A stretch of 64,000 bases of DNA from CAMFTQ01 sp051881615 (lineage in GTDB: Bacteria; Bacillota; Clostridia; Oscillospirales; Acutalibacteraceae). The notes under the pieces were generated by a model. That model ran no database searches. It saw nothing but the letters and a program-made list of their open reading frames with translations, and was not told the DNA's origin. The position numbers and the translations under genes were made by a program. Every line of letters starts with the position of its first letter. The stretch's first letter is position 1. This document shows, piece after piece, positions 1-8,229 of this stretch. Location of the stretch: NCBI GenBank assembly GCA_051881615.1, contig JBJEQF010000029.1:1-64000 (forward strand), read 5' to 3'.

Positions 1-329
1 ACACCGTTAATGAGGTTTTTGCCGATTTTAACAGACTTGCCCTGAATAACACGTCTGTCGATACCGCCGACCGGTTCAAATTTAATAAGTCCGTCATTTG
101 TAATGCTTGTTACGATAAAGCCGACCTCGTCCATATGAGCTGATATCATCAGCTTTTTTAGAGGCTTTTGTGCGCCCTTTTTAAATGCAATTATATTGCC
201 CAAGTTGTCAATTTTTATATCATCACAGCAGTCTGTTATTTCTGATAAAATTATTTCTCTGACAACGCTTTCATCACCGGAAATACCGCTTGCTGTGCAT
301 AGTCTTTTTAAAAGCTCAGGATTATTCAT
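1..329 (-). CDS. M42 family metallopeptidase, N-terminal part (runs off the window)
   Basis: The first 109 codons of an M42-type aminopeptidase/endoglucanase-like zinc enzyme are visible; the rest lies beyond base 1. The protein starts MNNPELLKRLCTASG and carries the family signature SAHMDEVG at residues 63-70, with His65 and Asp67 as the expected metal ligands, followed by the GGIDRRV segment at 88-94. M42 enzymes are cytoplasmic oligomeric peptidases that trim N-terminal residues from peptides; the actual substrate cannot be told here. Its ATG lies inside the stop region of the upstream paralogue (8-base overlap, ATGAATAA), so the two are probably translationally coupled. It is more canonical than its neighbour (HMDEVG rather than HIDQIG). 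Confidence 0.9.
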   Translation of the reverse strand, partial: MNNPELLKRLCTASGISGDESVVREIILSEITDCCDDIKIDNLGNIIAFKKGAQKPLKKLMISAHMDEVGFIVTSITNDGLIKFEPVGGIDRRVIQGKSVKIGKNLING

Positions 330-1344
330 TACCTGTCCCTCCCTGCAAAATGTACTCTGCAATAAGTCTTGCGGTACATTCTATATCGTCAAGGCTTACG
401 ACCTCTGCCTGTGTGTGCATATATCTTTGAGGAACAGATAAAAGTGCAGTTTTTACGCCGTTTTTTGAAATTGATATGTGGTCGGCATTTGTGCCTGTTC
501 TGCCCGAGCATACCTCTGTCTGATACATTATGCGAGATATTTTTGCAAGAGAAAACAGCCTGTCCGTCATTTCTCTGTTTAAAATCGGAGAAATACAAAT
601 CATTGTACCCTTGCCTAAAGCTCCTGCTGTCGGGTAATTACTCACATCAGGCTGTGTGGCAAAGCTGACATCCACAACAATGCTTTCGTCAGCGTCAATT
701 TTATATGAGCCTGTTTTGGCACCAGTGCCGTAGGTTTCTTCTTGAGAGCTGAGCATTATTACAACACGATAATCTGTAGCCTTTCCGCTTATAAGCTGTG
801 CTGTGCGGATAAGTGAGGCGACACCTGCTCTGTTATCAAGCGATAATGCAGATACATTGTTGTTTAAAAGCTCCTTTGGGTCAGCGTGACAAGTTATCAC
901 GTCACCTAAGGAAATAAGCTCACACGCTTTTTCTGTGGTATGTCCTGTGTCGATAAAAATACTGTCGATAGGTATTGCCGTATCCTCTTTGCCGTCTGAC
1001 AGATGTGGCGGCATACAGCATACTATTCCTGTAATATCTTTTTTTCCGTGAACTGTAACAGGACTGCCGGGCAGTACCCTTGTATCAATACCGCCGCATT
1101 TTGCTACACGCAAAAAGCCGTTTTCTTCAACTGCTGTTACAATCATACCTATTTGGTCAATATGAGCGTCAAGCAGAATTGTTTTAGAGCCGTTTTTATT
1201 GCCAAGCTCTGCGTAGATATTGCCGTTGCTGTCGGTTGAAAGCTGTGCAATATCTGACAGATATTTTGAAACTACGTTAAATATATTTTCGTTACTGCCG
1301 ATTACAGCGTTTGCACTGCAAAGCTCAAATAGCATATTTTTCAT
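322..1344 (-). CDS. M42 family metallopeptidase (second paralogue)
   Basis: A complete M42 peptidase of 340 residues. Visible family motifs, in order, are LDAHIDQIG (58-66, His61 and Asp63 as ligands), the bridging Asp in LDNRAG (169-174), the general-base pair in SQEE (200-203), Asp225 in VVDVSFA and a late PQRYMHTQ segment that supplies the last histidine. The ATG at 1344 is chosen over an in-frame GTG at 1353 because GGTGA sits five bases before it. It overlaps the following M42 gene by 8 bases and follows murD by 12 bases, so ArsC/Spx-like, murD and the two peptidases look like one operon. Paired M42 genes may form hetero-oligomers, which is inference. Confidence 0.92.
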   Translation of the reverse strand: MKNMLFELCSANAVIGSNENIFNVVSKYLSDIAQLSTDSNGNIYAELGNKNGSKTILLDAHIDQIGMIVTAVEENGFLRVAKCGGIDTRVLPGSPVTVHGKKDITGIVCCMPPHLSDGKEDTAIPIDSIFIDTGHTTEKACELISLGDVITCHADPKELLNNNVSALSLDNRAGVASLIRTAQLISGKATDYRVVIMLSSQEETYGTGAKTGSYKIDADESIVVDVSFATQPDVSNYPTAGALGKGTMICISPILNREMTDRLFSLAKISRIMYQTEVCSGRTGTNADHISISKNGVKTALLSVPQRYMHTQAEVVSLDDIECTARLIAEYILQGGTGNE

Positions 1345-1356
1345 AAAAATCACCGA

Positions 1357-2745
1357 TTAAAGGTCATTGACAAGCTTTTTGAAGTGCTTGCCTCTTTCGT
1401 CAAAGTTTTTGTATAAATCAAAGCTGGCGCTTGCAGGCGACATTGAAACTATATCTCCGCTCACTGCGTTTTCTTTTGCAAAAAGAACTGCCTGCTGCAT
1501 ATTTTCTGCTCTGATGATTTTAGGATTATTTTCACTATAATTACTGCTGTTTTTCACAGCCGCTTCAATCTTGTCGGCTGTTGCGCCCATCAGGATAAGC
1601 GTTTTTACCTTGTCGCAGATAACAGGTCCTAAGCTGTCGTAGGGGATTTTTTTATCGTAACCGCCGGCGATCAGGATGATTTTTTCATCATAAAGCGACA
1701 GCGTTCCGCAGGCAGTTCTTGTAGGACTTGAAGCGATTGAATCGTTGTAATACTTTACACCGTTAAGCTCTCTTACAAATTCTGCTCTATGCTCAACACC
1801 GCCGAATTCCTTTGCAACCTTAACTATATTTTCTGCATCAACCATTCCCCACACTGCGCAGATTGCTGCAAGGTAGTTTTCTATATTGTGCATACCGGGG
1901 ATTTTGATGTCCTTGATATCCATTATTTCTGTTTCCTTGCCGTAATCGTTATAAACAATTACAGAGCCTTTAAGATATGCGCCGTTTGATACGCTTGTCT
2001 GTCTGCTGAACTTTGTGCATTTTCCTCTTACAAGCTCTGAAAAGCTGTTTGAAATGTCGTTGTCAAGATTAAGCACAGCCTTTGAAAAAGCGTTCTGGTG
2101 AAGAATGATATTCTTTTTAGCGTCAATATACTCCTGCATATCCTTATGTATGTCAAGATGATTCGGTGCTAAATTTGTAACTACTGCGATGTCGGGACTT
2201 TTTCTCATTGAAATAAGCTGAAAGCTTGAAAGCTCAACTACGGCTACGTCGTCCTCCTTTATATCCTCTATTAAAGGTAAAAGCGGAGTGCCAATATTAC
2301 CGCCCAGATGAACAGTCTTGCCCTGTGACTTTAACAATTCTGAAATAATAGTAGTTGTTGTTGTTTTGCCGTCAGAGCCTGTAACGGCGATAATCTTACA
2401 GGGGCAAAGGTCAAAGAAAACCTCCATTTCCGATGTTACGGCTATGCCGTTTTCACGCATTTTTACAAGCTCATCCATATAATACTTCATACCCGGAGTA
2501 CGGAAAACTATGTCTGCGTCTAAGCTGTCAAGATAGCCCTCTCCAAGACTAAGCTCTGCGCCTGCATTTTGCGCAAGCACTGCGTTTTCACCGAGCTGTT
2601 CAAAGGTTCTTCTGTCACAGGCTGTAACCCTTGCGCCCTTTTTTATAAACTGCTCTATTAAAGGCAGATTGCTTGTGCCGATACCGCAGAACGCTACCTT
2701 TTTTCCCTTAATAAAGCTAAAGAATTTATCCTTATAGCTTTTCAT
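1357..2745 (-). CDS. murD: UDP-N-acetylmuramoyl-L-alanine--D-glutamate ligase
   Basis: MurD adds D-glutamate to UDP-MurNAc-L-Ala in the cytoplasmic stage of peptidoglycan synthesis, using ATP. The 462-residue length is typical. The N-terminal Rossmann-like UDP-binding domain begins KVAFCGIG (16-23), and the ATP-binding P-loop GSDGKTTTT lies at about 123-131; the central domain has the Mur ligase run LAPNHLDIH and the C-terminal domain has IAGGYDKK. It starts with ATG after GGAGGTG. Unlike the usual dcw cluster placement it is isolated from other mur genes here and sits between an ArsC/Spx-like gene and two M42 peptidases. Confidence 0.97.
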   Translation of the reverse strand: MKSYKDKFFSFIKGKKVAFCGIGTSNLPLIEQFIKKGARVTACDRRTFEQLGENAVLAQNAGAELSLGEGYLDSLDADIVFRTPGMKYYMDELVKMRENGIAVTSEMEVFFDLCPCKIIAVTGSDGKTTTTTIISELLKSQGKTVHLGGNIGTPLLPLIEDIKEDDVAVVELSSFQLISMRKSPDIAVVTNLAPNHLDIHKDMQEYIDAKKNIILHQNAFSKAVLNLDNDISNSFSELVRGKCTKFSRQTSVSNGAYLKGSVIVYNDYGKETEIMDIKDIKIPGMHNIENYLAAICAVWGMVDAENIVKVAKEFGGVEHRAEFVRELNGVKYYNDSIASSPTRTACGTLSLYDEKIILIAGGYDKKIPYDSLGPVICDKVKTLILMGATADKIEAAVKNSSNYSENNPKIIRAENMQQAVLFAKENAVSGDIVSMSPASASFDLYKNFDERGKHFKKLVNDL

Positions 2746-2761
2746 ATAAACACCTCCGAGA

Positions 2762-3118
2762 TTATTTATTGAGAAGTATCTGCCAGTTTTCTGCCTTAAA
2801 GCCTACAAGCACTGTGTCGTCTGTAACAATGATCGGTCTTTTTACAAGCATACCGTCAGTTGAGAGGAGTCTTAGCATTTCGTCCTCGCTCATTGTCGGG
2901 AGCTTTTCTTTTAAATTCATAGACTTATACAAAAGGCCGCAGGTGTTGAAGAATTTTTTAAGCGGCAGACCGCTTTTCTCAAACCACAGCTTCAGCTCGT
3001 CATAGGAGGGGTTATCCTCTTTTATATCTCGGCTTGTGTATTCCACATTATTTTCATCAAGCCATTTTTTAGCCTTTACGCAGGTAGTGCATTTCGGATA
3101 ATTTACAAACAAAATCAT
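2762..3118 (-). CDS. ArsC/Spx-family thioredoxin-fold protein
   Basis: A 118-residue protein of the ArsC/Spx superfamily. The N-terminus carries a CxxC motif (Cys10-Thr-Thr-Cys13) at the end of the first strand, as in Spx, and the C-terminal half has the conserved DGMLVKRPII segment. Members are either glutaredoxin-coupled reductases or, as with Spx, redox-sensing partners of the RNA polymerase alpha subunit; sequence alone does not decide. At 118 residues it is shorter than Spx (about 131), which favours the generic arsenate-reductase-like group. It has its own predicted promoter (3150-3178) and heads the murD/M42 operon. Confidence 0.85.
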   Translation of the reverse strand: MILFVNYPKCTTCVKAKKWLDENNVEYTSRDIKEDNPSYDELKLWFEKSGLPLKKFFNTCGLLYKSMNLKEKLPTMSEDEMLRLLSTDGMLVKRPIIVTDDTVLVGFKAENWQILLNK

Positions 3119-3149
3119 ATTAACACCTCATTTTTTATTAAACAAGAAT

Positions 3150-3178
3150 ATTGTACCACTTTACGAGGATAATATCAA
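3150..3178 (-). promoter_or_regulatory. sigma-A type promoter for the ArsC/Spx-like gene
   Basis: On the minus strand, a -35 box TTGATA (3173-3178) and a -10 box TACAAT (3150-3155) are separated by exactly 17 bases. It lies 32 bases upstream of the ATG at 3118 and just beyond the terminator of the preceding operon. Confidence 0.75.
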
Positions 3179-3190
3179 TAAATGTGATAG

Positions 3191-3223
3191 AAAAAATCCG
3201 ATACAGCAAAAAAGCCATATCGG
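3191..3223 (-). terminator. rho-independent terminator after the radical SAM operon
   Basis: Minus-strand hairpin with arms CCGATA/TATCGG (3198-3223), an inner GC/GC pair and a T-rich loop, followed by ATTTTTT (3191-3197). It lies 17 bases past the stop codon of the DUF2344 gene. Confidence 0.75.
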
Positions 3224-3239
3224 AAACAAGTTGTTTTTG

Positions 3240-3896
3240 TTATTCAAAAGGAACTTCTTCCTCTGTCAGCACATCAAGACGTGTTATATCTGAATAAATT
3301 TCCTTACCTAAATACTTTTCTGATGCATTTATTATAAGCGTAGGATTTACGTTTTCTTTACTGCCGGCCGGGAGCTTTATTGACAGATGCACGTATTCGT
3401 CATTACTTGATAAAGCATAATCGGAAAGATAAGACTTGATGTTTACTTCTTTGACACCTGACTTTGTCTTTTTGTCTATGAGTATTTCTTCTTTAGAAAA
3501 AAGATTGTTTAGCTCGGAGCAAAGCTGTTTTGGTGATACGCTGTCGGCTGTGAGCTTTATATCAAACAGTGCAAAGGCGATTTTGTTTGGTTTTGATACA
3601 GGCTCTGTTACATCAAATACTCTTATTCCCTTTGGCAGACAGCTGTTGAGCCTTTCGGCAATTTCTGAAAAATCAAAATCCTCTGTCAGGCGCATATCCA
3701 TTGTTTCTCTTTCCCCACGAAAGCCTAAGGAAAGCGGAAGTGCAAAGGTTATGAACGGGTGCGGATTAAAGCCCTCTGTGTGCCATACGGGGATTTTGCT
3801 TTTGTGAACGGCTCTTAGCATACATCTGTTTAAATCAAGGTGAGAAATATATCTGCACTCAAAATCCTTTTTAAACCATACTCTGACGTTTTTCAA
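3240..3896 (-). CDS. TIGR03936/DUF2344 family protein, partner of the upstream radical SAM protein
   Basis: A 218-residue protein of the DUF2344 (TIGR03936) family, usually encoded next to or fused with the TIGR03960 radical SAM protein, as here. Recognisable stretches are YISHLDLNR (about 13-21) and EGFNPHPFI with LPLSLGFRGERE downstream. The biochemical role is unknown; the family is suspected to act in RNA modification or ribosome-related metabolism. I place the start at a TTG (3896) because a full GGGAGGTG lies six bases before it; this start lies inside the 3' end of the radical SAM gene (26-base overlap), which suggests translational coupling. Confidence 0.88.
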   Translation of the reverse strand: MKNVRVWFKKDFECRYISHLDLNRCMLRAVHKSKIPVWHTEGFNPHPFITFALPLSLGFRGERETMDMRLTEDFDFSEIAERLNSCLPKGIRVFDVTEPVSKPNKIAFALFDIKLTADSVSPKQLCSELNNLFSKEEILIDKKTKSGVKEVNIKSYLSDYALSSNDEYVHLSIKLPAGSKENVNPTLIINASEKYLGKEIYSDITRLDVLTEEEVPFE

Positions 3897-5727
3897 AGCA
3901 GACACCTCCCTTGTATTTTGCAGCACCGCAGTTATTGCATTTTAAGCGACAATGCTCTGTAGTTGCGTTTGCGTATGCCTTTTTACATTCCTTTATCAAA
4001 AACTCCTTGGAAACACCGTAGTCGATATGATCCCACGGCAGAATTTCGTCAAACTCTCTGCGGCGGTTTGCATAAAATGCAGGATCTATGCCACATTCCT
4101 TGAAAATATCCATCCATTTTTCTAAGCTGAAGCAATCGCTCCAGCCGTCAAAGTGAAAGCCTCTTTCACAGGCTAAAGCCATAGCCTTGCACAGTTTTCT
4201 GTCACCTCTGGCAAATACCGCTTCAAGAAAGCTTGTGTCGGCATCGTGATAATTGTAAGTGATTTTTCTAGTATTGATAGTTTCTTTGATTTTGTTCTGC
4301 TTTTCAATAAGCTGTGCTTTTGTGTCCTGCGGTTCCCACTGAAACGGTGTGAACGGCTTTGGCACAAATGACGATGTTGAAACGGTTACTGTCACGCCCT
4401 TGTTTTTGGGGCGGTTTTCGCATTTGTGGTATTCGCCGACAACTGACATTCCGAGCTTTGGTATAGCTGTTACGTCCTCGATAGTTTCTGTCGGCAGCCC
4501 TATCATAAAGTACAGCTTTACCTTATTCCAGCCGCCGTTAAATGCAACGTGACAGGTGTTTAAAAGCTCGTCCTCTTTTACGTTTTTGTTTATAACATCA
4601 CGCAGTCGCTGGCTGCCGGCTTCGGGTGCAAAGGTAAGTCCGCTTTTTCTTACTGTTTTTATTTTTGACATAATATCGTCTGTAAAGCCGTCAACTCGCA
4701 AGGACGGCAGGGAAATACTCACCTTTTCATCGTTTGACCACTCGTTTAGCCTTGAGAGAAGCTCTACTGCCTTTGAGTAGTCGCTTGAGCTGAGTGACGA
4801 CAAAGAAACCTCGTCATAGCCTGTGTTTTCACACAAAGCTCTGCACTGGCTGTTGATAGTATCAATAGATTTTTCACGAACAGGGCGGTAGATAAAGCCT
4901 GCCTGACAAAAGCGACAGCCTCTTATACAGCCTCTGAAAATCTCCTGAACTGCTCTGTCGTGGACGATTTCTACCATAGGAACGACAAAATTATCGGGAT
5001 AATACACGTTATCCATATCCATAATAAGTCGCTTTTCGATTTTTGACGGAGCGCCGTTTTTCGGTGTAATGGCTTTTATTGTGCCGTCCCCGTTGTACTC
5101 AACATCATAAAGGCTCGGCACATACACACCCTTTATCTGTGCGGCAAGCTGTAAAAATTCCTGCTTTGATTTGTTTTCACTGCGGCATTTTCGAAACAGC
5201 TCTATTACCTCAAGGTCAACCTCCTCGCCCTCGCCTATGAAGAAAAGGTCTATAAAATCGGCGATAGGCTCGCCGTTGCAGGCGCACGGTCCTCCTGCAA
5301 CTACTATTTGCTTTAGCTCTTTTCTGTCCTTTGAGTATATCGGGATATTGCCGAGCTTTAGCATATTAAGCACATTTGTAAAGCTAAGCTCATATTGCAG
5401 AGTAAAGCCGATGAAATCAAAATCAGAGATCGGATCTCCGCTTTCAAGGGCGTAAAGAGGAATGTTGTTTTTAATCATCAGCTCCTCCATATCAAGCCAC
5501 GGGGCGAACACACGCTCGCACCAGATATGCTCAACGCTGTTGAACTGACTGTAAAGTATTTTCATACCTAAGTGCGACATACCCACCTCGTAGGTATCGG
5601 GAAAACAAAAGGCGAAGCGTACATCTACCTTTTCTTTATCCTTTACCACCTGATTCAGCTCGCCGCCAGTGTATCTGCCGGGCTTCTGAACCTTAAGCAA
5701 CAGCTTTTCTACTTCCTTAGTAACCAT
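3871..5727 (-). CDS. TIGR03960 family B12-binding/radical SAM protein
   Basis: A 618-residue radical SAM enzyme. The cysteines for the 4Fe-4S cluster are seen in CIRGCRFCQAGF (Cys267, Cys271, Cys274, CxxxCxxC), preceded by a cobalamin-binding-like N-terminal domain (from about residue 35 to 200). The C-terminus has a second cysteine cluster (CRLKCNNCG) that may bind zinc. The substrate of this family is not established. It starts at ATG after GGAGGAAG, follows the SpoIVFB-like gene by 14 bases, and overlaps its DUF2344 partner. In many Clostridia this pair is followed by an RNase E/G gene and rplU-rpmA; here a terminator follows instead. Confidence 0.93.
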   Translation of the reverse strand: MVTKEVEKLLLKVQKPGRYTGGELNQVVKDKEKVDVRFAFCFPDTYEVGMSHLGMKILYSQFNSVEHIWCERVFAPWLDMEELMIKNNIPLYALESGDPISDFDFIGFTLQYELSFTNVLNMLKLGNIPIYSKDRKELKQIVVAGGPCACNGEPIADFIDLFFIGEGEEVDLEVIELFRKCRSENKSKQEFLQLAAQIKGVYVPSLYDVEYNGDGTIKAITPKNGAPSKIEKRLIMDMDNVYYPDNFVVPMVEIVHDRAVQEIFRGCIRGCRFCQAGFIYRPVREKSIDTINSQCRALCENTGYDEVSLSSLSSSDYSKAVELLSRLNEWSNDEKVSISLPSLRVDGFTDDIMSKIKTVRKSGLTFAPEAGSQRLRDVINKNVKEDELLNTCHVAFNGGWNKVKLYFMIGLPTETIEDVTAIPKLGMSVVGEYHKCENRPKNKGVTVTVSTSSFVPKPFTPFQWEPQDTKAQLIEKQNKIKETINTRKITYNYHDADTSFLEAVFARGDRKLCKAMALACERGFHFDGWSDCFSLEKWMDIFKECGIDPAFYANRRREFDEILPWDHIDYGVSKEFLIKECKKAYANATTEHCRLKCNNCGAAKYKGGVCFEKRQSMV

Positions 5728-5741
5728 ACTTCCTCCGAAAT

Positions 5742-6353
5742 TTATAAAAATTTACTCTTTTTAAAAACAAGTGCAAATATAAGATAAATACTTATCAAAA
5801 GCAGTGAAAAATTGTATTTTGACCTCAATAATACGATAAAGCCTAAAACGGCTGTCGGGAAAATCAGTATAAAAGTTAATACATCTATAATATGTGACGC
5901 TTTATCGGCTTTTATTTTATTTGTAAGAATTATAAACAGAGCCTGACCACCGTCAAGCGTCGCCACGGGCATCAGGTTAAAAAAGCCTATTGTCAGATTT
6001 ATTGCAAAAAAATCAAAGAGCGTTTTTGACCCTACAGATATATTTATCAAAAAGACAAGTATGCAGACAAGAAAATTTACGGTAACGCCTGCAATAGTGA
6101 TTATTAAATCGTGTTTTTTATTTCTCATTGACCTTTTGCAGTCGCAGATTTCTATACCGAACATACAAAGCTTGATTTTTTGGGGCGGTGATTTCAGCAT
6201 AAGCATAGCGGCTATGTGTCCTGCTTCGTGAATAAGTGATGACAAAAAGCAGAGGATTATTCCGCCGTTTTTGTCAAAGAGCAAAACCGCAGCCATAACA
6301 GCAATTACTGCGTAGGAAAAAGAAAGCGTTGTATTAAACAGCTTAATTTTCAT
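5742..6353 (-). CDS. site-2 (M50) intramembrane metalloprotease, SpoIVFB-like
   Basis: A 203-residue polytopic membrane protease. The zinc motif HEAGH is at 42-46 and the third-ligand motif LDGGQ at 133-137, which together define the M50/site-2 family. In Bacillus, SpoIVFB cleaves pro-sigma-K in the mother cell and is held inactive by SpoIVFA. Here the gene lies directly behind a one-TM protein in the SpoIVFA position with an 11-base overlap, and in front of the TIGR03960 radical SAM gene, an order seen in sporulating Clostridia. The length is shorter than B. subtilis SpoIVFB (288), with no obvious C-terminal CBS domain. The ATG at 6353 is preferred to an upstream TTG. The sporulation role is inference. 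Confidence 0.82.
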   Translation of the reverse strand: MKIKLFNTTLSFSYAVIAVMAAVLLFDKNGGIILCFLSSLIHEAGHIAAMLMLKSPPQKIKLCMFGIEICDCKRSMRNKKHDLIITIAGVTVNFLVCILVFLINISVGSKTLFDFFAINLTIGFFNLMPVATLDGGQALFIILTNKIKADKASHIIDVLTFILIFPTAVLGFIVLLRSKYNFSLLLISIYLIFALVFKKSKFL

Positions 6354-6720
6354 CGTCTGTTGCAAAAATTGCGCCGATATTATTTATATCAAAATCAGAA
6401 AAAGTGCTTGTTGATATAAGCGAGTTGTTTAGATTTTCGCTGTACCATCTTGAAAGGCTATTATAAAAATCACTGCCTGTCTGCTTTAGAATATAAAAAG
6501 CAGAAAAAATCAAAATACAAAGAATAAGCTGTAAAATAATTACAAGCTGTTTTGGGGATTTTTCTTTCTTTACTGTTATATCGCCTTGTGTTATTTCGTC
6601 ATTTTGAAATTGCTCCTCTTCTAATTCTTCGCAATACGGCTGTGCATACGTCTGACTGCTTACTGTCTGCCAGTTTTCATCATATTCTATTTTATCAAAT
6701 CGAACTTCTTTTTCGTTCAT
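6343..6720 (-). CDS. single-pass membrane protein in the SpoIVFA position
   Basis: A 125-residue protein with an acidic, soluble N-terminus (1-55), one membrane helix (about 58-78) and a short outer tail containing WYSENLNNSL. It has no LytM/M23 domain, which full-length SpoIVFA proteins carry after the membrane segment. The ATG at 6720 follows GAGGTGA by five bases. Position and topology suggest a reduced SpoIVFA that holds the adjacent SpoIVFB-like protease; the sequence similarity itself is too weak to assign. It could instead be an unrelated membrane anchor. Confidence 0.6.
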   Translation of the reverse strand: MNEKEVRFDKIEYDENWQTVSSQTYAQPYCEELEEEQFQNDEITQGDITVKKEKSPKQLVIILQLILCILIFSAFYILKQTGSDFYNSLSRWYSENLNNSLISTSTFSDFDINNIGAIFATDDEN

Positions 6721-6785
6721 ACGTTTCACCTCAGAAATATATATGAAGCGTATGAGCAAAAGTTGACAACCTGTAAGGCGTTATT

Positions 6786-8138
6786 TTAAAGAGCTTTAAG
6801 CTCCTTTTTATACATTCTGATAAAAAAGAATATTCCGAGTGAAAGCGAAACAAGCTCTGCGATTAAAAAGGAATACCATATATAATCAAGACCGACAAAC
6901 GACATAGCGTACGCTACAGGCAAAATTACAACAATCTGTCGCATAACAGACATAATAAGGCTTTTTACTCCCTTGCCGAGTGCCTGAAAGAACGTTGAAA
7001 GCATTATTCCTGCCGCCGCAAAAACGAAGTGAAGGCTGATTATTCGAAGTGCAGTTACGCCTATGTCGAGCATATCCTGTGTTGCGTTGAACATAAGCAG
7101 CAGCCACTGCGGACAAAGCCAGAATAAAAGTGTGCCTAAAGCCATAATAATTGCGGCTATCATAATACCGTATTTAAGAGCAGACAGAAGCCTTGACTTG
7201 TTTCTTGCTCCGTAGTTAAAGCCCATAATAGGCATTACACCGTGAGTTAAGCCGAAAACAGGCATAAAGATAAAGCTTTGCAGCTTAAAGTAAATTCCGA
7301 AAACATTGACAGCCGCACTTGAAAAGCCGATAAGAATTGAGTTTAAAGCAACAATCAGAACAGACGAAATCGACTGCATTATTATTGACGGAAAGCCTAC
7401 TGCGTAAATGCTTTTTATCATACTAAGGCTCGGTTTAAAGCCCTTAAATGTAACCTTGATTTTATTCTTTCTGACAACAAGTACTGTAACTGCAAAGAGC
7501 ATAGCGACAATCTGACCCGAAACTGTTGCAATAGCAGCACCGGCTGCTCCCATCTGCGGAAAAGGCCCTATACCGAAAATGAGAAGCGGATCGAAAATTA
7601 TATTTACAACAGCTCCCGACAGCTGTATAAGCATCGGGAAAATCATATCGCCTGTAGCCTGAAGCGCCTTTTCAATAGTGATTTCCACAAAAGCACCAAA
7701 GCAAAAGATAAGACAGATGCTTATATACTGCACTCCGTATTCGATAATAACAGGGTCGCTTGTGTAAGCGCAGATAAACGGTCTTGCTGCAAATATTCCG
7801 ACAAGTAAAAACACAAGTGAGCTTAGTATTGACAGCAAAATGCCGTGAACGGCGGCACAGCTTGCCTCACCAGTTTTACCCTCGCCTAATTTTCTTGACA
7901 TCAGCGAGTTCATTCCTATGCTTGAACCGACAGCAACCGCAATTAAAAGCATCTGCAGCGGTAATGCTATTGAAACGGCTGTCAATGCTCTTTGGTCAAA
8001 CTGTGCGACAAAGATACTGTCAACAACGTTATATAGAGCTTGAATAATCATAGAAAACATCGACGGCAGTGACATTGATATTATCAGCTTAAGCATGGGA
8101 GCGTAACCCATTTTATTTTCCGTTATTGCATTACTCAA
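6786..8138 (-). CDS. MATE family efflux transporter
   Basis: A 450-residue, twelve-helix transporter of the MATE (DinF/NorM-like) family. Early family signatures are LPSMFSMIIQALYNVVDSIF and later GFNYGARN, the latter at the start of the second six-helix bundle. Such proteins use Na+ or H+ gradients to export cationic drugs or metabolites; the substrate cannot be predicted. The start is placed at TTG (8138), since AAGGAAAGGGG lies eight bases before it and the next in-frame ATG has none. It lies downstream of nfnB but is separated from it by a good terminator; I saw no clear promoter of its own. Confidence 0.93.
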   Translation of the reverse strand: MSNAITENKMGYAPMLKLIISMSLPSMFSMIIQALYNVVDSIFVAQFDQRALTAVSIALPLQMLLIAVAVGSSIGMNSLMSRKLGEGKTGEASCAAVHGILLSILSSLVFLLVGIFAARPFICAYTSDPVIIEYGVQYISICLIFCFGAFVEITIEKALQATGDMIFPMLIQLSGAVVNIIFDPLLIFGIGPFPQMGAAGAAIATVSGQIVAMLFAVTVLVVRKNKIKVTFKGFKPSLSMIKSIYAVGFPSIIMQSISSVLIVALNSILIGFSSAAVNVFGIYFKLQSFIFMPVFGLTHGVMPIMGFNYGARNKSRLLSALKYGIMIAAIIMALGTLLFWLCPQWLLLMFNATQDMLDIGVTALRIISLHFVFAAAGIMLSTFFQALGKGVKSLIMSVMRQIVVILPVAYAMSFVGLDYIWYSFLIAELVSLSLGIFFFIRMYKKELKAL

Positions 8139-8175
8139 AACATTTTCCCCTTTCCTTACATATCTTTTAGTCAGC

Positions 8176-8205
8176 AAAAATATGGGCGGAACAAGTCCGC
8201 CCATA
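8176..8205 (-). terminator. rho-independent terminator of the vanZ-nfnAB operon
   Basis: Perfect 10-bp hairpin, arms TATGGGCGGA and TCCGCCCATA (8181-8205) with a 5-base loop, followed on the minus strand by TTTTT (8176-8180). It begins 25 bases past the nfnB stop. Confidence 0.88.
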
Positions 8206-8229
8206 AAGAAGGCACTTAGCCTTTATATT

